DNA of 64,000 bases from Pseudomonas crudilactis (GCF_013433315.1 NZ_WXVV01000001.1:124001-188000), one strand, 5' to 3'. Counted from the stretch's first letter, positions 41,432 through 50,882 are shown. The notes: generated by a model from the letters alone, not told the origin. Numbers and translations: made by a program.

Positions 41432-42150
41432 GAGCGGCTGACCTTGGCGGTGAACAGATAACCGCCGTTGCGCACGGTACGGATCAGGTCCGGGCGCTTG
41501 CTGTCGGGTTCGATCTTGCGCCGCAGGCGGCTGACTTGCACATCGATGCTGCGGTCGAAGGCGTCATGACCGTGGCCGTGAGTCAGGTCGATCAGTTGTT
41601 CTCGCGTCAGAATGCGTTGCGGATGATCGAGGAACACCACGAGCAAATCGAACTCGCCGCCGGACAGCGGAATCATCACGTTTTCCGGCGAGCGCAACTC
41701 GCGACAGGTGATGTCCAGATGCCAACCGGCGAAGCCGATCACCGGCCGCGAAGGCTCAACCGGATTGCGTTGTTCAGCGGCGCGACGCTGCAAGGCGCGC
41801 ACCCGGGCGAGCAACTCCTGCGGGGCGAACGGCTTGGTCAGGTAGTCGTCCGCGCCCAGTTCCAGGCCGACGATGCGATCACTCAACTCGGCCATGGCCG
41901 TGAGCATGATGATCGGAATGCCCAACTGCGCGCGCACCTTCTGGCACAGGCTCAGGCCGCTTTCGCCGGGCATCATCACATCAAGAATGATCGTATCCGG
42001 GCGGTTCTGCGCGATTGCCGCCCACATGGCTTCGCCGTGGGGCGCCACGTCGACTTCATAGGCGTGCTGCACGAAGAACTTCTTCAGCAGCGCGAGAATT
42101 TCCACGTCGTCGTCGACGAACAGCAGTCTGCTCACAGTTACAGAATCCAT
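41428..42150 (-). CDS. OmpR-family response regulator
   Basis: 240 residues. The receiver has DDDVE and phospho-Asp in TIILDVMMPGESGLSLCQKV, then KPF in YLTKPFAPQELLARV. The C-terminal winged helix (GEFDLLVVFLDHPQRILTREQLIDLTHGHGHDAFDRSIDVQVSRLRRKIE ... IRTVRNGGYLF) is complete. ATG at 42150 and a GTG five codons later are both possible; neither has a strong ribosome site. It is divergent from a 105-residue gene at 42298, which it may regulate. Confidence 0.94.
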   Translation of the reverse strand: MDSVTVSRLLFVDDDVEILALLKKFFVQHAYEVDVAPHGEAMWAAIAQNRPDTIILDVMMPGESGLSLCQKVRAQLGIPIIMLTAMAELSDRIVGLELGADDYLTKPFAPQELLARVRALQRRAAEQRNPVEPSRPVIGFAGWHLDITCRELRSPENVMIPLSGGEFDLLVVFLDHPQRILTREQLIDLTHGHGHDAFDRSIDVQVSRLRRKIEPDSKRPDLIRTVRNGGYLFTAKVSRS

Positions 42151-42297
42151 GCACCAAAAAAAGCCAATCTAAAGCCATTTCGCCGCCCGGGTCATTTATT
42201 TCAATCGAGCAACATTTCTACGCGCCAGACATCAAGCGGACATTCTCTGGCAAAACCGCGCGGGCATTCTGCGGCCATTCCAATCCAGGGGGTTCGC

Positions 42298-42615
42298 ATG
42301 AAGCTATTGAACGACAACCATTGCGCCGAGGGGCACAGCAGCAATCGTCCCTTGATCCTCAGCCAGCGCACTGCCGCGCTCGGCCCTGATACGCCGATTG
42401 TGTTTCAGGAGTCGTGCCTGAACGTGACCGCCGATCAGAGCCGCATCGTCCTGCGCCGCTACTTCGAGCAGTTCAGCCCGACCAATGCGCACTGGGTCGA
42501 ATACGTCCACAGCATTGCCGCCGCCGACCTCATCCAATGGATCATGAGCCACGGCCAGTTGCACATCGAGTGTTCGGACAGCATCACCACGCAGCCTCAC
42601 AAGGAAACCCGTTAA
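42298..42615 (+). CDS. Hypothetical protein
   Basis: 105 residues from ATG 42298 with GGGGG ahead. Soluble, with one clear amphipathic region (RIVLRRYFEQFSPTNAHWVEYVHSIAAADLIQWIMSHGQL). No family recognised. The last base of its stop codon is the first base of the next start (TAATG), so it is translationally coupled to the DUF3313 lipoprotein. Divergent from the OmpR-type regulator. Confidence 0.65.
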   Translation: MKLLNDNHCAEGHSSNRPLILSQRTAALGPDTPIVFQESCLNVTADQSRIVLRRYFEQFSPTNAHWVEYVHSIAAADLIQWIMSHGQLHIECSDSITTQPHKETR

Positions 42616-43274
42616 TGACCCGCACACGTTCGCTGTCGCTGGCCGTCGCCGCCACCCTGACCCTGTCGGCCTGCAGCAGTAAAAAGGTCGAGCACAGCGG
42701 CTTTCTGCATGACTACAGCGTGTTGGCCGAACGCCAGTCGCCGTCCGGCAAGCCGGTGTTGGCGTGGGTCAGCCCGGCCCTCGCCCGGGGCCGATACACG
42801 CAGGTTTATCTGGCGCCAAGCCAGTTTTACCCGAGTGCCGAGCCGACGCCGCGGATTCCGCTGAGCACGCTGTCCGGCGTCACTGACTACTACGACGCGG
42901 CGCTGCGGCTGGAACTGGGCAAGGTAATGCTTCTGGTCAACCAACCTGGGCCGAACACCTTGGTGGTGCGCCCCGCCATCACCCAAATGGCGACCAGCAC
43001 TCAGGGTTTGCGCTTTTATGAGTGGCTGCCCGTCACCCTCGTCGCGGCCGGTGTCAGCACGGCCACCGGCATCCGTGATCAGGACAGTGAAGTCGCCACC
43101 GAGGTGTCGTTCGAGGACGGTTCGACCGGAGAAGTGATTGCCGAAGTGGTGCGTAAAGGCACCGGGGTGCCGTTGGAGAACGACAAGCAGGTGCTGACTG
43201 CCGATGACGTCAAAGTCGTGCTGGATGGCTGGGCCAGCGACCTCGGCAAATCTTACGCAACCCTGCGCCGGTAG
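42615..43274 (+). CDS. DUF3313 lipoprotein
   Basis: 219 residues. The lipoprotein signal MTRTRSLSLAVAATLTLSAC places the modified Cys at residue 20, with SSKK after it (Ser at +2, predicting outer-membrane sorting). The body matches DUF3313: HSGFLHDYSVLAERQSPSGKPVLAWVSP, YTQVYLAPSQFYPSAEP and a C-terminal VKVVLDGWASDL. Function unknown. Coupled to the preceding ORF. Confidence 0.82.
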   Translation: MTRTRSLSLAVAATLTLSACSSKKVEHSGFLHDYSVLAERQSPSGKPVLAWVSPALARGRYTQVYLAPSQFYPSAEPTPRIPLSTLSGVTDYYDAALRLELGKVMLLVNQPGPNTLVVRPAITQMATSTQGLRFYEWLPVTLVAAGVSTATGIRDQDSEVATEVSFEDGSTGEVIAEVVRKGTGVPLENDKQVLTADDVKVVLDGWASDLGKSYATLRR

Positions 43275-43424
43275 CGGCAGCTCCTAGGGAAATCAGGGTT
43301 CGCAGGGAAAAAAAGCGCCGAGCAGTGAATTATTTCGTGTCCTCATGTATCTGAGCCAAAGAGTACGCGCCATCAAAAAGATGGCATCTACGCGGCACGA
43401 TGGATCAGCAAAGAGAAGACCCGG

Positions 43425-44930
43425 ATGAAATCACGCAAGAAAACCGTCAAGCCGATCGGCCTGAACGACATCACCATTGTCGACGACGCCAAGATGCGCA
43501 AGGCGATCACCGCTGCCGCGCTGGGCAACGCCATGGAATGGTTCGACTTTGGTGTCTATGGCTTCGTCGCCTATGTGCTCGGCAAAGTGTTCTTTCCCGG
43601 CGCCGACCCCGGCACACAGATGATCGCCGCGCTGGCGACGTTCTCGGTGCCCTTCCTGATCCGGCCGCTGGGCGGCTTGTTCTTCGGCGCACTGGGCGAC
43701 AAGTACGGACGACAGAAAGTCCTCGCCGCGACCATCGTGATCATGTCGCTGAGCACCTTCGCCATCGGCCTGATTCCGTCCTATGCCTCGATCGGCATCT
43801 GGGCGCCGATCCTGCTGTTGCTGGCGAAAATGGCCCAAGGCTTCTCGGTGGGCGGTGAATACACCGGTGCGTCGATCTTCGTCGCCGAATATGCACCGGA
43901 TCGCAAACGCGGGTTCCTCGGCAGTTGGCTGGATTTCGGCTCGATTGCCGGTTTTGTCCTCGGTGCCGGTGTGGTGGTGCTGATCTCGACGACGCTGGGC
44001 GAAGCGAAGTTCGAGGAATGGGGCTGGCGGCTGCCGTTCTTCCTCGCGTTGCCGCTGGGCATGATCGGCCTCTATTTGCGCCACGCACTGGAAGAAACTC
44101 CGGCGTTCCAGCAGCACGTCGAAAAGCTTGAGCAAGGCGATCGCGAAGGCCTCGCCGGTGGCCCGAAAGTCTCTTTCAAGGAGGTCGCGACCAAGCATTG
44201 GCGCAGCCTGATGACCTGCATCGGCGTGGTGGCGGTGACCAACGTCACCTACTACATGCTGCTCACCTATATGCCGAGTTACCTGTCGCACAACCTGCAC
44301 TACAGCGAAAACCGTGGTGTGCTGATCATCATCGCGATCATGGTTGGCATGCTCTTCGTGCAGCCGGCAATCGGTTTCATCAGCGACAAGATTGGCCGCA
44401 AACCTTTTATCGTCGTCGGCAGCATCGGTTTGTTCATTCTGGCGATCCCGGCGTTCATGCTGATCAACAGCGGCAAGATCGGTTTGATCTTCGCCGGCCT
44501 GCTGATGCTGGCCGTGCTGCTGAACTTCTTTATCGGCGTCATGGCCTCCACCCTGCCGGCGATGTTCCCCACGCACATTCGCTACAGCGCGCTGGCGGCT
44601 GCTTTCAACGTTTCGGTATTGATTGCCGGCCTGACCCCGACCGTGGTCGCCTGGCTGGTCGAGAGCACCAACAATCTTTACATGCCGGCGTATTACCTGA
44701 TGGTCATCGCCGTGGTCGGTCTGGTCACCGGGGTGACGATGAAGGAAACCGCGAACAAGCCGTTGCGTGGCGCAGCCCCGGCGGCCTCTGACCTCGAAGA
44801 AGCCAAGGAGCTGCTGCAAGAACACCACGACAACATCGAGCAGAAGATCGAAGACATCGATGCTGAAATTGCCGAACTGGAGGAGAAGCGCAAGTTGCTG
44901 GTGCAGCAGCATCCGCGGATCAAAGAGTGA
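43425..44930 (+). CDS. proP: Proline/glycine betaine:proton symporter ProP-like
   Basis: 501 residues, matching ProP in length. MFS fold with twelve membrane segments; conserved AITAAALGNAMEWFDFGVYGFVAYVLGKVFFP at the start and GFSVGGEYTGASIFVAEYAPDRKRGFLGSW around segment 4-5. The C-terminus holds a predicted coiled coil (LEEAKELLQEHHDNIEQKIEDIDAEIAELEEKRKLL), the feature that tunes osmotic activation in ProP homologues. It imports compatible solutes during osmotic stress. The ribosome site is weak (GAGAAGACCCGG). Confidence 0.9.
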   Translation: MKSRKKTVKPIGLNDITIVDDAKMRKAITAAALGNAMEWFDFGVYGFVAYVLGKVFFPGADPGTQMIAALATFSVPFLIRPLGGLFFGALGDKYGRQKVLAATIVIMSLSTFAIGLIPSYASIGIWAPILLLLAKMAQGFSVGGEYTGASIFVAEYAPDRKRGFLGSWLDFGSIAGFVLGAGVVVLISTTLGEAKFEEWGWRLPFFLALPLGMIGLYLRHALEETPAFQQHVEKLEQGDREGLAGGPKVSFKEVATKHWRSLMTCIGVVAVTNVTYYMLLTYMPSYLSHNLHYSENRGVLIIIAIMVGMLFVQPAIGFISDKIGRKPFIVVGSIGLFILAIPAFMLINSGKIGLIFAGLLMLAVLLNFFIGVMASTLPAMFPTHIRYSALAAAFNVSVLIAGLTPTVVAWLVESTNNLYMPAYYLMVIAVVGLVTGVTMKETANKPLRGAAPAASDLEEAKELLQEHHDNIEQKIEDIDAEIAELEEKRKLLVQQHPRIKE

Positions 44931-45032
44931 CGTTGTCCGCCTGAACAGCGGTCATGCCTGCGCCCACACGCTAGGTTCGGCTGCGGTCTTGGCAGGCGCG
45001 ACAGTCACCACTGGAGCTCCTGCCGGACAACG
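44931..45032. repeat. 102-bp element with 9-bp terminal inverted repeats
   Basis: CGTTGTCCG (44931-44939) and CGGACAACG (45024-45032) bound the interval. Inner CCTGC/GCAGG repeats add further symmetry. It begins immediately after the proP stop codon and ends 28 bases before the convergent helicase stop. It could be a miniature repeat or a long 3'-end stem. No typical terminator is visible. Confidence 0.4.
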
Positions 45033-45059
45033 ACGGCAATGCTGGGGCAAGCCTGTATT

Positions 45060-48000
45060 TCAGGCCTGACCCAGTCTTTGTTTCAAAGCACTTATCAGCG
45101 CTGGATCACGCAACTCGACACTGGTTTCACGACGCAACGCCAATGATCGGTGGGTGGTCGTCGCGCAGTATTGATAGTAGCTGTGCGACAGCCAGTTCCA
45201 GCTCCCCACCGTTGCCACCTGATCATCCACCAGGAGGATTTTCTCGTGGGTTCCCTCCGGTAAACGCACGACAGATTCGGCGCCCAGTTCACGCTGATAC
45301 GCAATGATCAGACCGGCGTCGCCATCATCGGCATTTTTCTGTCCCAGCCCGTCATAGCCGTAATAAACAGTGACCTTGATCCCGCGTTCCTGGGCGGTGC
45401 GCAGCAGTTTGAGCGGCGGGTGATTGCGGTTGATGCCCTGGCGAATCCAGGGCACCACCACCGTGAAGGAGCGCTGAGACGCCGATAGCAATGTGTCGAA
45501 TGCACTGATGTGATCACAGTCGAAATGATGCTTCACGCCGTTGGCATTAACGCTCGCATAGGTTGGGCTCTGGTGTTCCATGCTGACAAAGAAGGAGGCC
45601 GAGCAAACTTCTGCCATTTTCTTCAGCGACTTCCCGGCAGCCAGCAGACGCTGCTGGTTGCCGACCACGATAAATTGCTGTTTTGCCCTCGATACGGCGA
45701 CATTCAGCAGATTGGGTTTGCCGTTTTGAAAGTTGTCCCGGTCAGTGCGCTGAAAAATAACCGGCGAGTAAATGATGACTTCAAAACCTACGCCCTGGAA
45801 CTGATGGACAGATCCGATCTTGAGCGCCTGACTTTGTTTCATTCGCTGACCGTAGGCTTTGATCAGCAGGTTTTTCTGGTTGGAATACGGCGTGATGATC
45901 CCGACATCTTTGGTCAGGTCGTAGCCGGCCGCTTCCAGTTTGTCCAATAACAGCCCGATGGCCTCGACTTCATCCTGATTGGTGTTGGGCATCGCGCCTC
46001 TGCGGCCCTGTACACCATAAAACATGAGGTTGAAGCCGCCCATGCTGTCACAAGCGGCGCCAATACGCGCTTCAGGGGCGCTGGTGCAAACCTGTACACC
46101 CCGATAGCCGGCGATCTGCATGAACAGATCGGCAATGGCGGGCTGACACCGTCTGTGTTCATCCAGAACGATACCGTTGCCCATATCGGTTACAGCGCCA
46201 CTCAATGTGCCAGCGGCGCGATGATAAGCGGTGACCAGCATCGGTGAGACCGCCTCGTACAGGGTGTTATCGGCGAAATAGTGCGCCTTGAGTTTGTCCG
46301 CCGTGGCTTTACCCAATCCGCGAATCGGCTCGATTTGCATCGGGTCACCGACCACGATCGCCCGTTGGCTGCGGGCCAATAGCGGCACCAGCGATTCCGC
46401 CGAAATCATCCCGGCCTCATCTACCAGACTGAGCGCGTACGGAGCAAACCCGTTCAGATCGCCCAGTTTGTATCCGGCCAGTTTCTGCACCGAGGCCAAT
46501 GTCGAGGCCATCACCGGATAGGCAAGACTGACCAGTCGATAGAACTCGTCAAGTTTGTCCTTCCATTTGTAGAAACCGCTGTCGAGTTGCCCGTTCAACA
46601 GGTTGCACCACAAGGGCAATACCTGGGCGAGAGCGGCTTTTTGCCGAAGCAGTTCTTGCCATAGGTAGTCGACGGCGGATTCGAATATTTCCCGCTGTTG
46701 CGCAATAAAGCGTTTGCGCAGCACTTCCACCCAATCCCCTTCAGGGAACTCGCTGTGCAAATCATGATGAGCCTTGTTGTAGCTGGCCCAATCGCGGGTT
46801 CGCTGAACAAGTTGCTCGATGGCCATGACCAGTGCTTTGATTTGCTCTTCGTGCGCGGTATCGGGCAGCCCCAACCGCAAAATATCCAGGGTTTCTTGCG
46901 TCGTACTGAGTTGATACAGCGCCCTGCGATTGCGCGCCAACTCGGCGAACTGGACATCGCTCAGGCTCGCTAACTGGTAGCGAGAGAACTCATCCGAAAA
47001 TGACCTTTGCAGATGACTGCGCGCACGCGTGTATTTGCTTCGTTGTATCCAGGCCAGCAAGGGCGCAAACCATCCTGTCGGATAGTCGGCGTAGTGATGT
47101 TCAAGCGTCTCGCTGAGCGTACTGGCGAGCCATTCCTCATAGGCAGTTTCGGCGAACGGAGCATCAATCAGCCTGCTGTAGTGTCGAGACAAGCATTCCA
47201 TCGCCTGAGCATGCCGGTTTTTGTGTGTCGCGACCTCGCCGAGGGCATGTTTGCACTGCGCCGAGAGGACGCTTAACTCCGCAGGTTGCTCGCGCGCGGC
47301 GAGCATTTTCAGCGCGATGCCCTTCTCGACCACCTCACGCTTGAGTGTTTCCAGGCGCGCCTGGAACACTTCGGGTGAAGGGGCGGCCAATGCCGCTGTC
47401 GCCTGATCAAGGGTTCGAGTCAGAACGAGGAAGCGAGCGAAAACCCCGTCGATCAGCTGTCGGATTGCTGTTATCCGGGTGGCAAGCGAACCCTGTCGGG
47501 TTTTGTCGTACGTCTGCTCATTCAATTGCACCAGCAGTGCATTGACGCGCTCGACTTCGTCAGTGATTTGATTCTTGTCACCGCCGAGGAAATACAACCA
47601 TTTGAGGTCTTTGAGAGACGGGTCATCGCGAAAATCATCGATGACATTCTCGACGGCTTTCTTGGCAGTGGAGGTCACCACCAATCCCAGGTTGCAGTCT
47701 GCGCCACCGATACAGGCCAACGCCCGCTCGACAAGCTGGCTGGCGATCAGCGATTTGAACAGGGTGGTTTTGCCAGTGCCCGGTGCGCCTTGCACCGCCA
47801 CCAGCGGCGCACCGCTGGAGACCTGTGTCAGCGTGGCCATCTGGCCTCGCCCCAACGGATATTTGCGTTCGAAAAGGCCGTAGGGGAAACGTGTGAATTC
47901 AAGCGTCGTTGCAGTGGTGAGCGTGCGCTGCAGAATATATTGCTGGAGCAGCGAGGGTGTTCGGACGTCCGGCCGCTCAAGCAGGATCTTGTAGTCCTTG

Positions 48001-48668
48001 AGCTGCTCCCTGGAGTTGAAGTCGGTATTCACCTCAGGACAGACCAGCGCAGTAATGTGCTTTTCCAGAAAAATGTCGGAAAGATCGGCGCGATCAGGTT
48101 TCAAACCGGCAAGTCGATGATTGACCCAAGCCAGAAAGGTTCGAAACACACTGACAAAGTCCTCGCCCTGTTTGCCGGAACAGGCGGCGGCGAGGCTCAT
48201 CATGTGGCGCTCGGCCCCCAGTTCCTCGATGTCGATGTCGAGGTACTGGCGGAACGCTGCAATATTGGGAACGACTTCAGCGCCTTTCTTCACCGGTACG
48301 CACAGATGCAACGCCGGTGTCGACAGGCAATGGTCCGGGACTGAGTAGCGAAACAGCGGCACGAAGAATGATTTGAAACCTTCGATCACTCGCAACAGCG
48401 GAAAGCCGATCTGCAGCGGTTCAGTCTGCAACCGTCCCTCTTCGTCCCTTTTTGCAAACCGAACCCTCAAGGCCTCCGATTGCACACTGGACAGCGAGAT
48501 GAAGAACCCGCTGGCATCTTCCTCAATGTCTTTGCCTTGGAGTCTGATCTCCTGCTCATGCTCCACATCCTGAATCCTGCTTTTAGCGAGCCCGGTCGCC
48601 TCGACAAAAGCACACCAACCGCGAAGTACATCCTTGTCTTGCTGATTGCCTTGCATTGACTCATCCAA
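45060..48668 (-). CDS. SF1 (DNA2/NAM7-like) helicase with C-terminal phospholipase-D-type nuclease motif
   Basis: 1202 residues; ATG at 48668 or 48656. The first about 270 residues are an unassigned N-terminal domain. Helicase motifs follow: Walker A GAPGTGKTT (about 294-302), a long helical insertion (about 370-720), Walker B SLVDEAGMISAESL, motif III VGDPMQIEPI, HRRCQPAIADLF, motif V SVHQFQGVGFEVIIYS and motif VI NVAVSRAKQQFIVVGN. A C-terminal segment has one PLD motif: HEKILLVDDQ from His1141, then GSWN. One HxK motif per chain implies a dimer. RNA/DNA unwinding plus cleavage is expected; a defence role is a guess. Confidence 0.85.
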   Translation of the reverse strand: MDESMQGNQQDKDVLRGWCAFVEATGLAKSRIQDVEHEQEIRLQGKDIEEDASGFFISLSSVQSEALRVRFAKRDEEGRLQTEPLQIGFPLLRVIEGFKSFFVPLFRYSVPDHCLSTPALHLCVPVKKGAEVVPNIAAFRQYLDIDIEELGAERHMMSLAAACSGKQGEDFVSVFRTFLAWVNHRLAGLKPDRADLSDIFLEKHITALVCPEVNTDFNSREQLKDYKILLERPDVRTPSLLQQYILQRTLTTATTLEFTRFPYGLFERKYPLGRGQMATLTQVSSGAPLVAVQGAPGTGKTTLFKSLIASQLVERALACIGGADCNLGLVVTSTAKKAVENVIDDFRDDPSLKDLKWLYFLGGDKNQITDEVERVNALLVQLNEQTYDKTRQGSLATRITAIRQLIDGVFARFLVLTRTLDQATAALAAPSPEVFQARLETLKREVVEKGIALKMLAAREQPAELSVLSAQCKHALGEVATHKNRHAQAMECLSRHYSRLIDAPFAETAYEEWLASTLSETLEHHYADYPTGWFAPLLAWIQRSKYTRARSHLQRSFSDEFSRYQLASLSDVQFAELARNRRALYQLSTTQETLDILRLGLPDTAHEEQIKALVMAIEQLVQRTRDWASYNKAHHDLHSEFPEGDWVEVLRKRFIAQQREIFESAVDYLWQELLRQKAALAQVLPLWCNLLNGQLDSGFYKWKDKLDEFYRLVSLAYPVMASTLASVQKLAGYKLGDLNGFAPYALSLVDEAGMISAESLVPLLARSQRAIVVGDPMQIEPIRGLGKATADKLKAHYFADNTLYEAVSPMLVTAYHRAAGTLSGAVTDMGNGIVLDEHRRCQPAIADLFMQIAGYRGVQVCTSAPEARIGAACDSMGGFNLMFYGVQGRRGAMPNTNQDEVEAIGLLLDKLEAAGYDLTKDVGIITPYSNQKNLLIKAYGQRMKQSQALKIGSVHQFQGVGFEVIIYSPVIFQRTDRDNFQNGKPNLLNVAVSRAKQQFIVVGNQQRLLAAGKSLKKMAEVCSASFFVSMEHQSPTYASVNANGVKHHFDCDHISAFDTLLSASQRSFTVVVPWIRQGINRNHPPLKLLRTAQERGIKVTVYYGYDGLGQKNADDGDAGLIIAYQRELGAESVVRLPEGTHEKILLVDDQVATVGSWNWLSHSYYQYCATTTHRSLALRRETSVELRDPALISALKQRLGQA

Positions 48669-48736
48669 ATTGAAGCAGAAAAAAATCAGCGGTCATTCTA
48701 CGGCAATGGCTTATTGATAGCACCTCTGCCCCTTTC

Positions 48737-49342
48737 TCAACTCACCAACATGCCGTGACACAGCAGACTCAACACACTGCGCATGTGCAGCGCATGCGCT
48801 TCCCTGTCCGGCATCGCTTCAGTGGCCAAGCGAATGAACGCCACATTCGCATACTGGTTGAACAACGTCGCCGCGACATCGATATCGATTGATTCGCGGA
48901 TCTTGCCGACGCGCTGAAAATGTTCCAGCAAGGCCTTGGTTTCCTCGATCACCGCGGCGTTCCACGGGTCCAGCGCCCGAGCCAGTTCACCGGTGAACAG
49001 AAACGGCGCCAGTTCACGCCACAGCGAAGCTGGCATCGCTTGCAACTGGTAATGGGTCATCAGGCCTTCGAACTCGCACAAGGCTTCCAGTGGATCGCTG
49101 TCGTCATCCAGATTGGCCCGCGCCTCGCGCATGGCCTGCTCGTCCGGTTGCTTGAGCAGCGCCAGGAGAATCTCCTGCTTGCCGCCGAAGTAATTGACTA
49201 CCGTCGGCGCGGACACGCCGGCCTGCACGGCGATCTGGTCCAGCGTTGTCGCAGCGAAGCCATTGGTTTTGAACAGCTCCAGCGCCGCCGCAGCGATCAC
49301 TTCCCTGCGCTGTTCCTTCTGCCGCTCTCTGAGTCCGCTCAT
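48737..49342 (-). CDS. TetR/AcrR-family transcriptional regulator
   Basis: 201 residues from ATG 49342 (AGAGGC ahead); an ATG at 49366 is also in frame but has no ribosome site. Helix-turn-helix: RREVIAAAALELFKTNGFAATTLDQIAVQAGVSAPTVVNYFGGKQEILLALL. The C-terminal domain is not assignable. Divergent from the class III aminotransferase gene, with AT-rich palindromes between them, so it probably regulates that gene. Confidence 0.9.
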   Translation of the reverse strand: MSGLRERQKEQRREVIAAAALELFKTNGFAATTLDQIAVQAGVSAPTVVNYFGGKQEILLALLKQPDEQAMREARANLDDDSDPLEALCEFEGLMTHYQLQAMPASLWRELAPFLFTGELARALDPWNAAVIEETKALLEHFQRVGKIRESIDIDVAATLFNQYANVAFIRLATEAMPDREAHALHMRSVLSLLCHGMLVS

Positions 49343-49401
49343 GTTGCCTCTGATGATCCTTGCCAATGGCCCTCAGCCTACGGAGATCTTTTTTCACCGA
49401 C

Positions 49402-49428
49402 AAATATTTTCTTTACAAAAATATTTTT
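49402..49428. promoter_or_regulatory. Twin AT palindromes, TetR operator candidate
   Basis: AAATATTT (49402-49409) and the 12-bp perfect palindrome AAAAATATTTTT (49417-49428) lie in the divergent promoter, centres 17 bases apart. AT-rich palindromes can occur by chance, so confidence is moderate. Confidence 0.4.
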
Positions 49429-49499
49429 AGATGACAAAACTTCATCCATGCAGCGCTGCTACGAACGCACTCACTTGCCCTTTTCTCTGGAGATCCGCC

Positions 49500-50882
49500 A
49501 TGTCCGCCGAATTCGATTCGTCACGCACTACCAGCGATTACCAAGCCTCTGACGCCGCGCACCACATCCATGCGTTCGTCGATCAAAAGGCCCTCAACGA
49601 GGAAGGCCCGAGGGTGATAGTCAGCGGCGATCGTCTGGCTTTGTGGGACAACGACGGCAAGCGTTATCTGGATGGCATGTCCGGCCTCTGGTGCACAAAC
49701 CTCGGCTACGGGCGCAAGGATCTGGCCGCCGCCGCGACCGCGCAGCTGGAACAATTGCCCTACTACAACATGTTCTTCCACACCACTCACCCGGCGGTGA
49801 TCGAACTGTCCGAGCTGCTCTTCAGCCTGCTGCCCAGGCACTACAGCCACGCGATCTACACCAACTCCGGCTCCGAAGCCAACGAAGTGCTGATCCGTAC
49901 CGTGCGCAAGTTCTGGCAGGTAATGGGCAAGCCCGAGAAGAAAATCATGATCGGCCGCTGGAACGGCTACCACGGTTCGACCCTGGCCGCGACGGCGTTG
50001 GGCGGGATGAAATTCATGCACGAAATGGGCGGCACCATTCCTGATGTGGCGCACATTGATGAGCCGTACTGGTTCGCCCACGAAGGCAATCTCAGCCCGG
50101 AAGAATTTGGCCTGGAAGCCGCGCGGCAACTGGAAGACAAGATTCTCGAACTGGGCGCCGACAAGGTCGCCGCGTTCGTCGCCGAACCTTTCCAGGGCGC
50201 GGGCGGGATGATCATTCCGCCGGCGACGTACTGGCCGGAAATCCAGCGCATCTGCCGCAAATATGACGTGCTGCTGTGTGCGGACGAAGTGATTGGCGGT
50301 TTCGGCCGCACCGGTGAATGGTTCGCGCATCAGGCGTTCGGCTTTGAGCCGGACACGCTGTCGATCGCCAAGGGCTTGACCTCGGGTTACATCCCTATGG
50401 GTGGCTTGATTCTGTCGCGGCGCATGGCCGAGGCGTTGGTAGAAAAAGGTGGCGTGTTTGCCCACGGCCTGACCTATTCCGGGCACCCGGTGGCGGCTGC
50501 CGTGGCGATTGCCAACCTAAAGGCCTTGCGCGATGAAGGCGTGGTGACTCAGGTGAAAACCGACACCGGCCCGTATCTGCAAAACTGCCTGCGCGAAGTG
50601 TTTGGCAATCACCCGTTGGTGGGGGAGATTCAGGGCGTTGGCCTGGTGGCGGCGTTGCAGTTTGCTGAAGACAAGGCCAGCCGCAAGCGCTTTGCCAACG
50701 AAAACGATATTGCCTGGCGCTGCCGCACGATTGGCTTTGAGGAAGGGTTGATTATTCGGTCGACATTGGGGCGGATGATCATGGCCCCGGCGCTGGTGGC
50801 CACGCGCACGGAGCTGGATGAGCTGATCGACAAGACGCGGATTGCGGTGGATCGGACGGCGCGGGAGTACGGGATGCTGTGA
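49500..50882 (+). CDS. Class III PLP-dependent aminotransferase (SpuC/omega-amino acid type)
   Basis: 460 residues from ATG 49500 with GGAGATCC ahead. Visible hallmarks are DGMSGLWCTNLGYGRKDL, FFHTTHPAVIELSELL, TNSGSEANEVLIRTVRKFW (PLP phosphate loop), GRWNGYHGSTLAATALGG, CADEVIGGFGRTGEWF and the PLP lysine in SIAKGLTSGYIPMG. It is similar in layout to SpuC polyamine:pyruvate aminotransferases. It would transfer an amino group from a diamine or omega-amino acid to pyruvate; the true donor is not determined. Divergent from TetR. Confidence 0.92.
   Translation: MSAEFDSSRTTSDYQASDAAHHIHAFVDQKALNEEGPRVIVSGDRLALWDNDGKRYLDGMSGLWCTNLGYGRKDLAAAATAQLEQLPYYNMFFHTTHPAVIELSELLFSLLPRHYSHAIYTNSGSEANEVLIRTVRKFWQVMGKPEKKIMIGRWNGYHGSTLAATALGGMKFMHEMGGTIPDVAHIDEPYWFAHEGNLSPEEFGLEAARQLEDKILELGADKVAAFVAEPFQGAGGMIIPPATYWPEIQRICRKYDVLLCADEVIGGFGRTGEWFAHQAFGFEPDTLSIAKGLTSGYIPMGGLILSRRMAEALVEKGGVFAHGLTYSGHPVAAAVAIANLKALRDEGVVTQVKTDTGPYLQNCLREVFGNHPLVGEIQGVGLVAALQFAEDKASRKRFANENDIAWRCRTIGFEEGLIIRSTLGRMIMAPALVATRTELDELIDKTRIAVDRTAREYGML

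Noticed and set aside
41302..42297. Upstream extension of the 105-residue gene
   Set aside because: It runs antisense through the response regulator and kinase; ATG 42298 has the ribosome site.
43431..44912. 493-codon minus-strand open frame
   Set aside because: Antisense shadow of proP; composition is His/Gln/Asp-rich and protein-unlike.
49402..49428. AT palindromes as a phage attachment or origin site
   Set aside because: Location between divergent genes fits an operator better; no integrase or replication gene is near.
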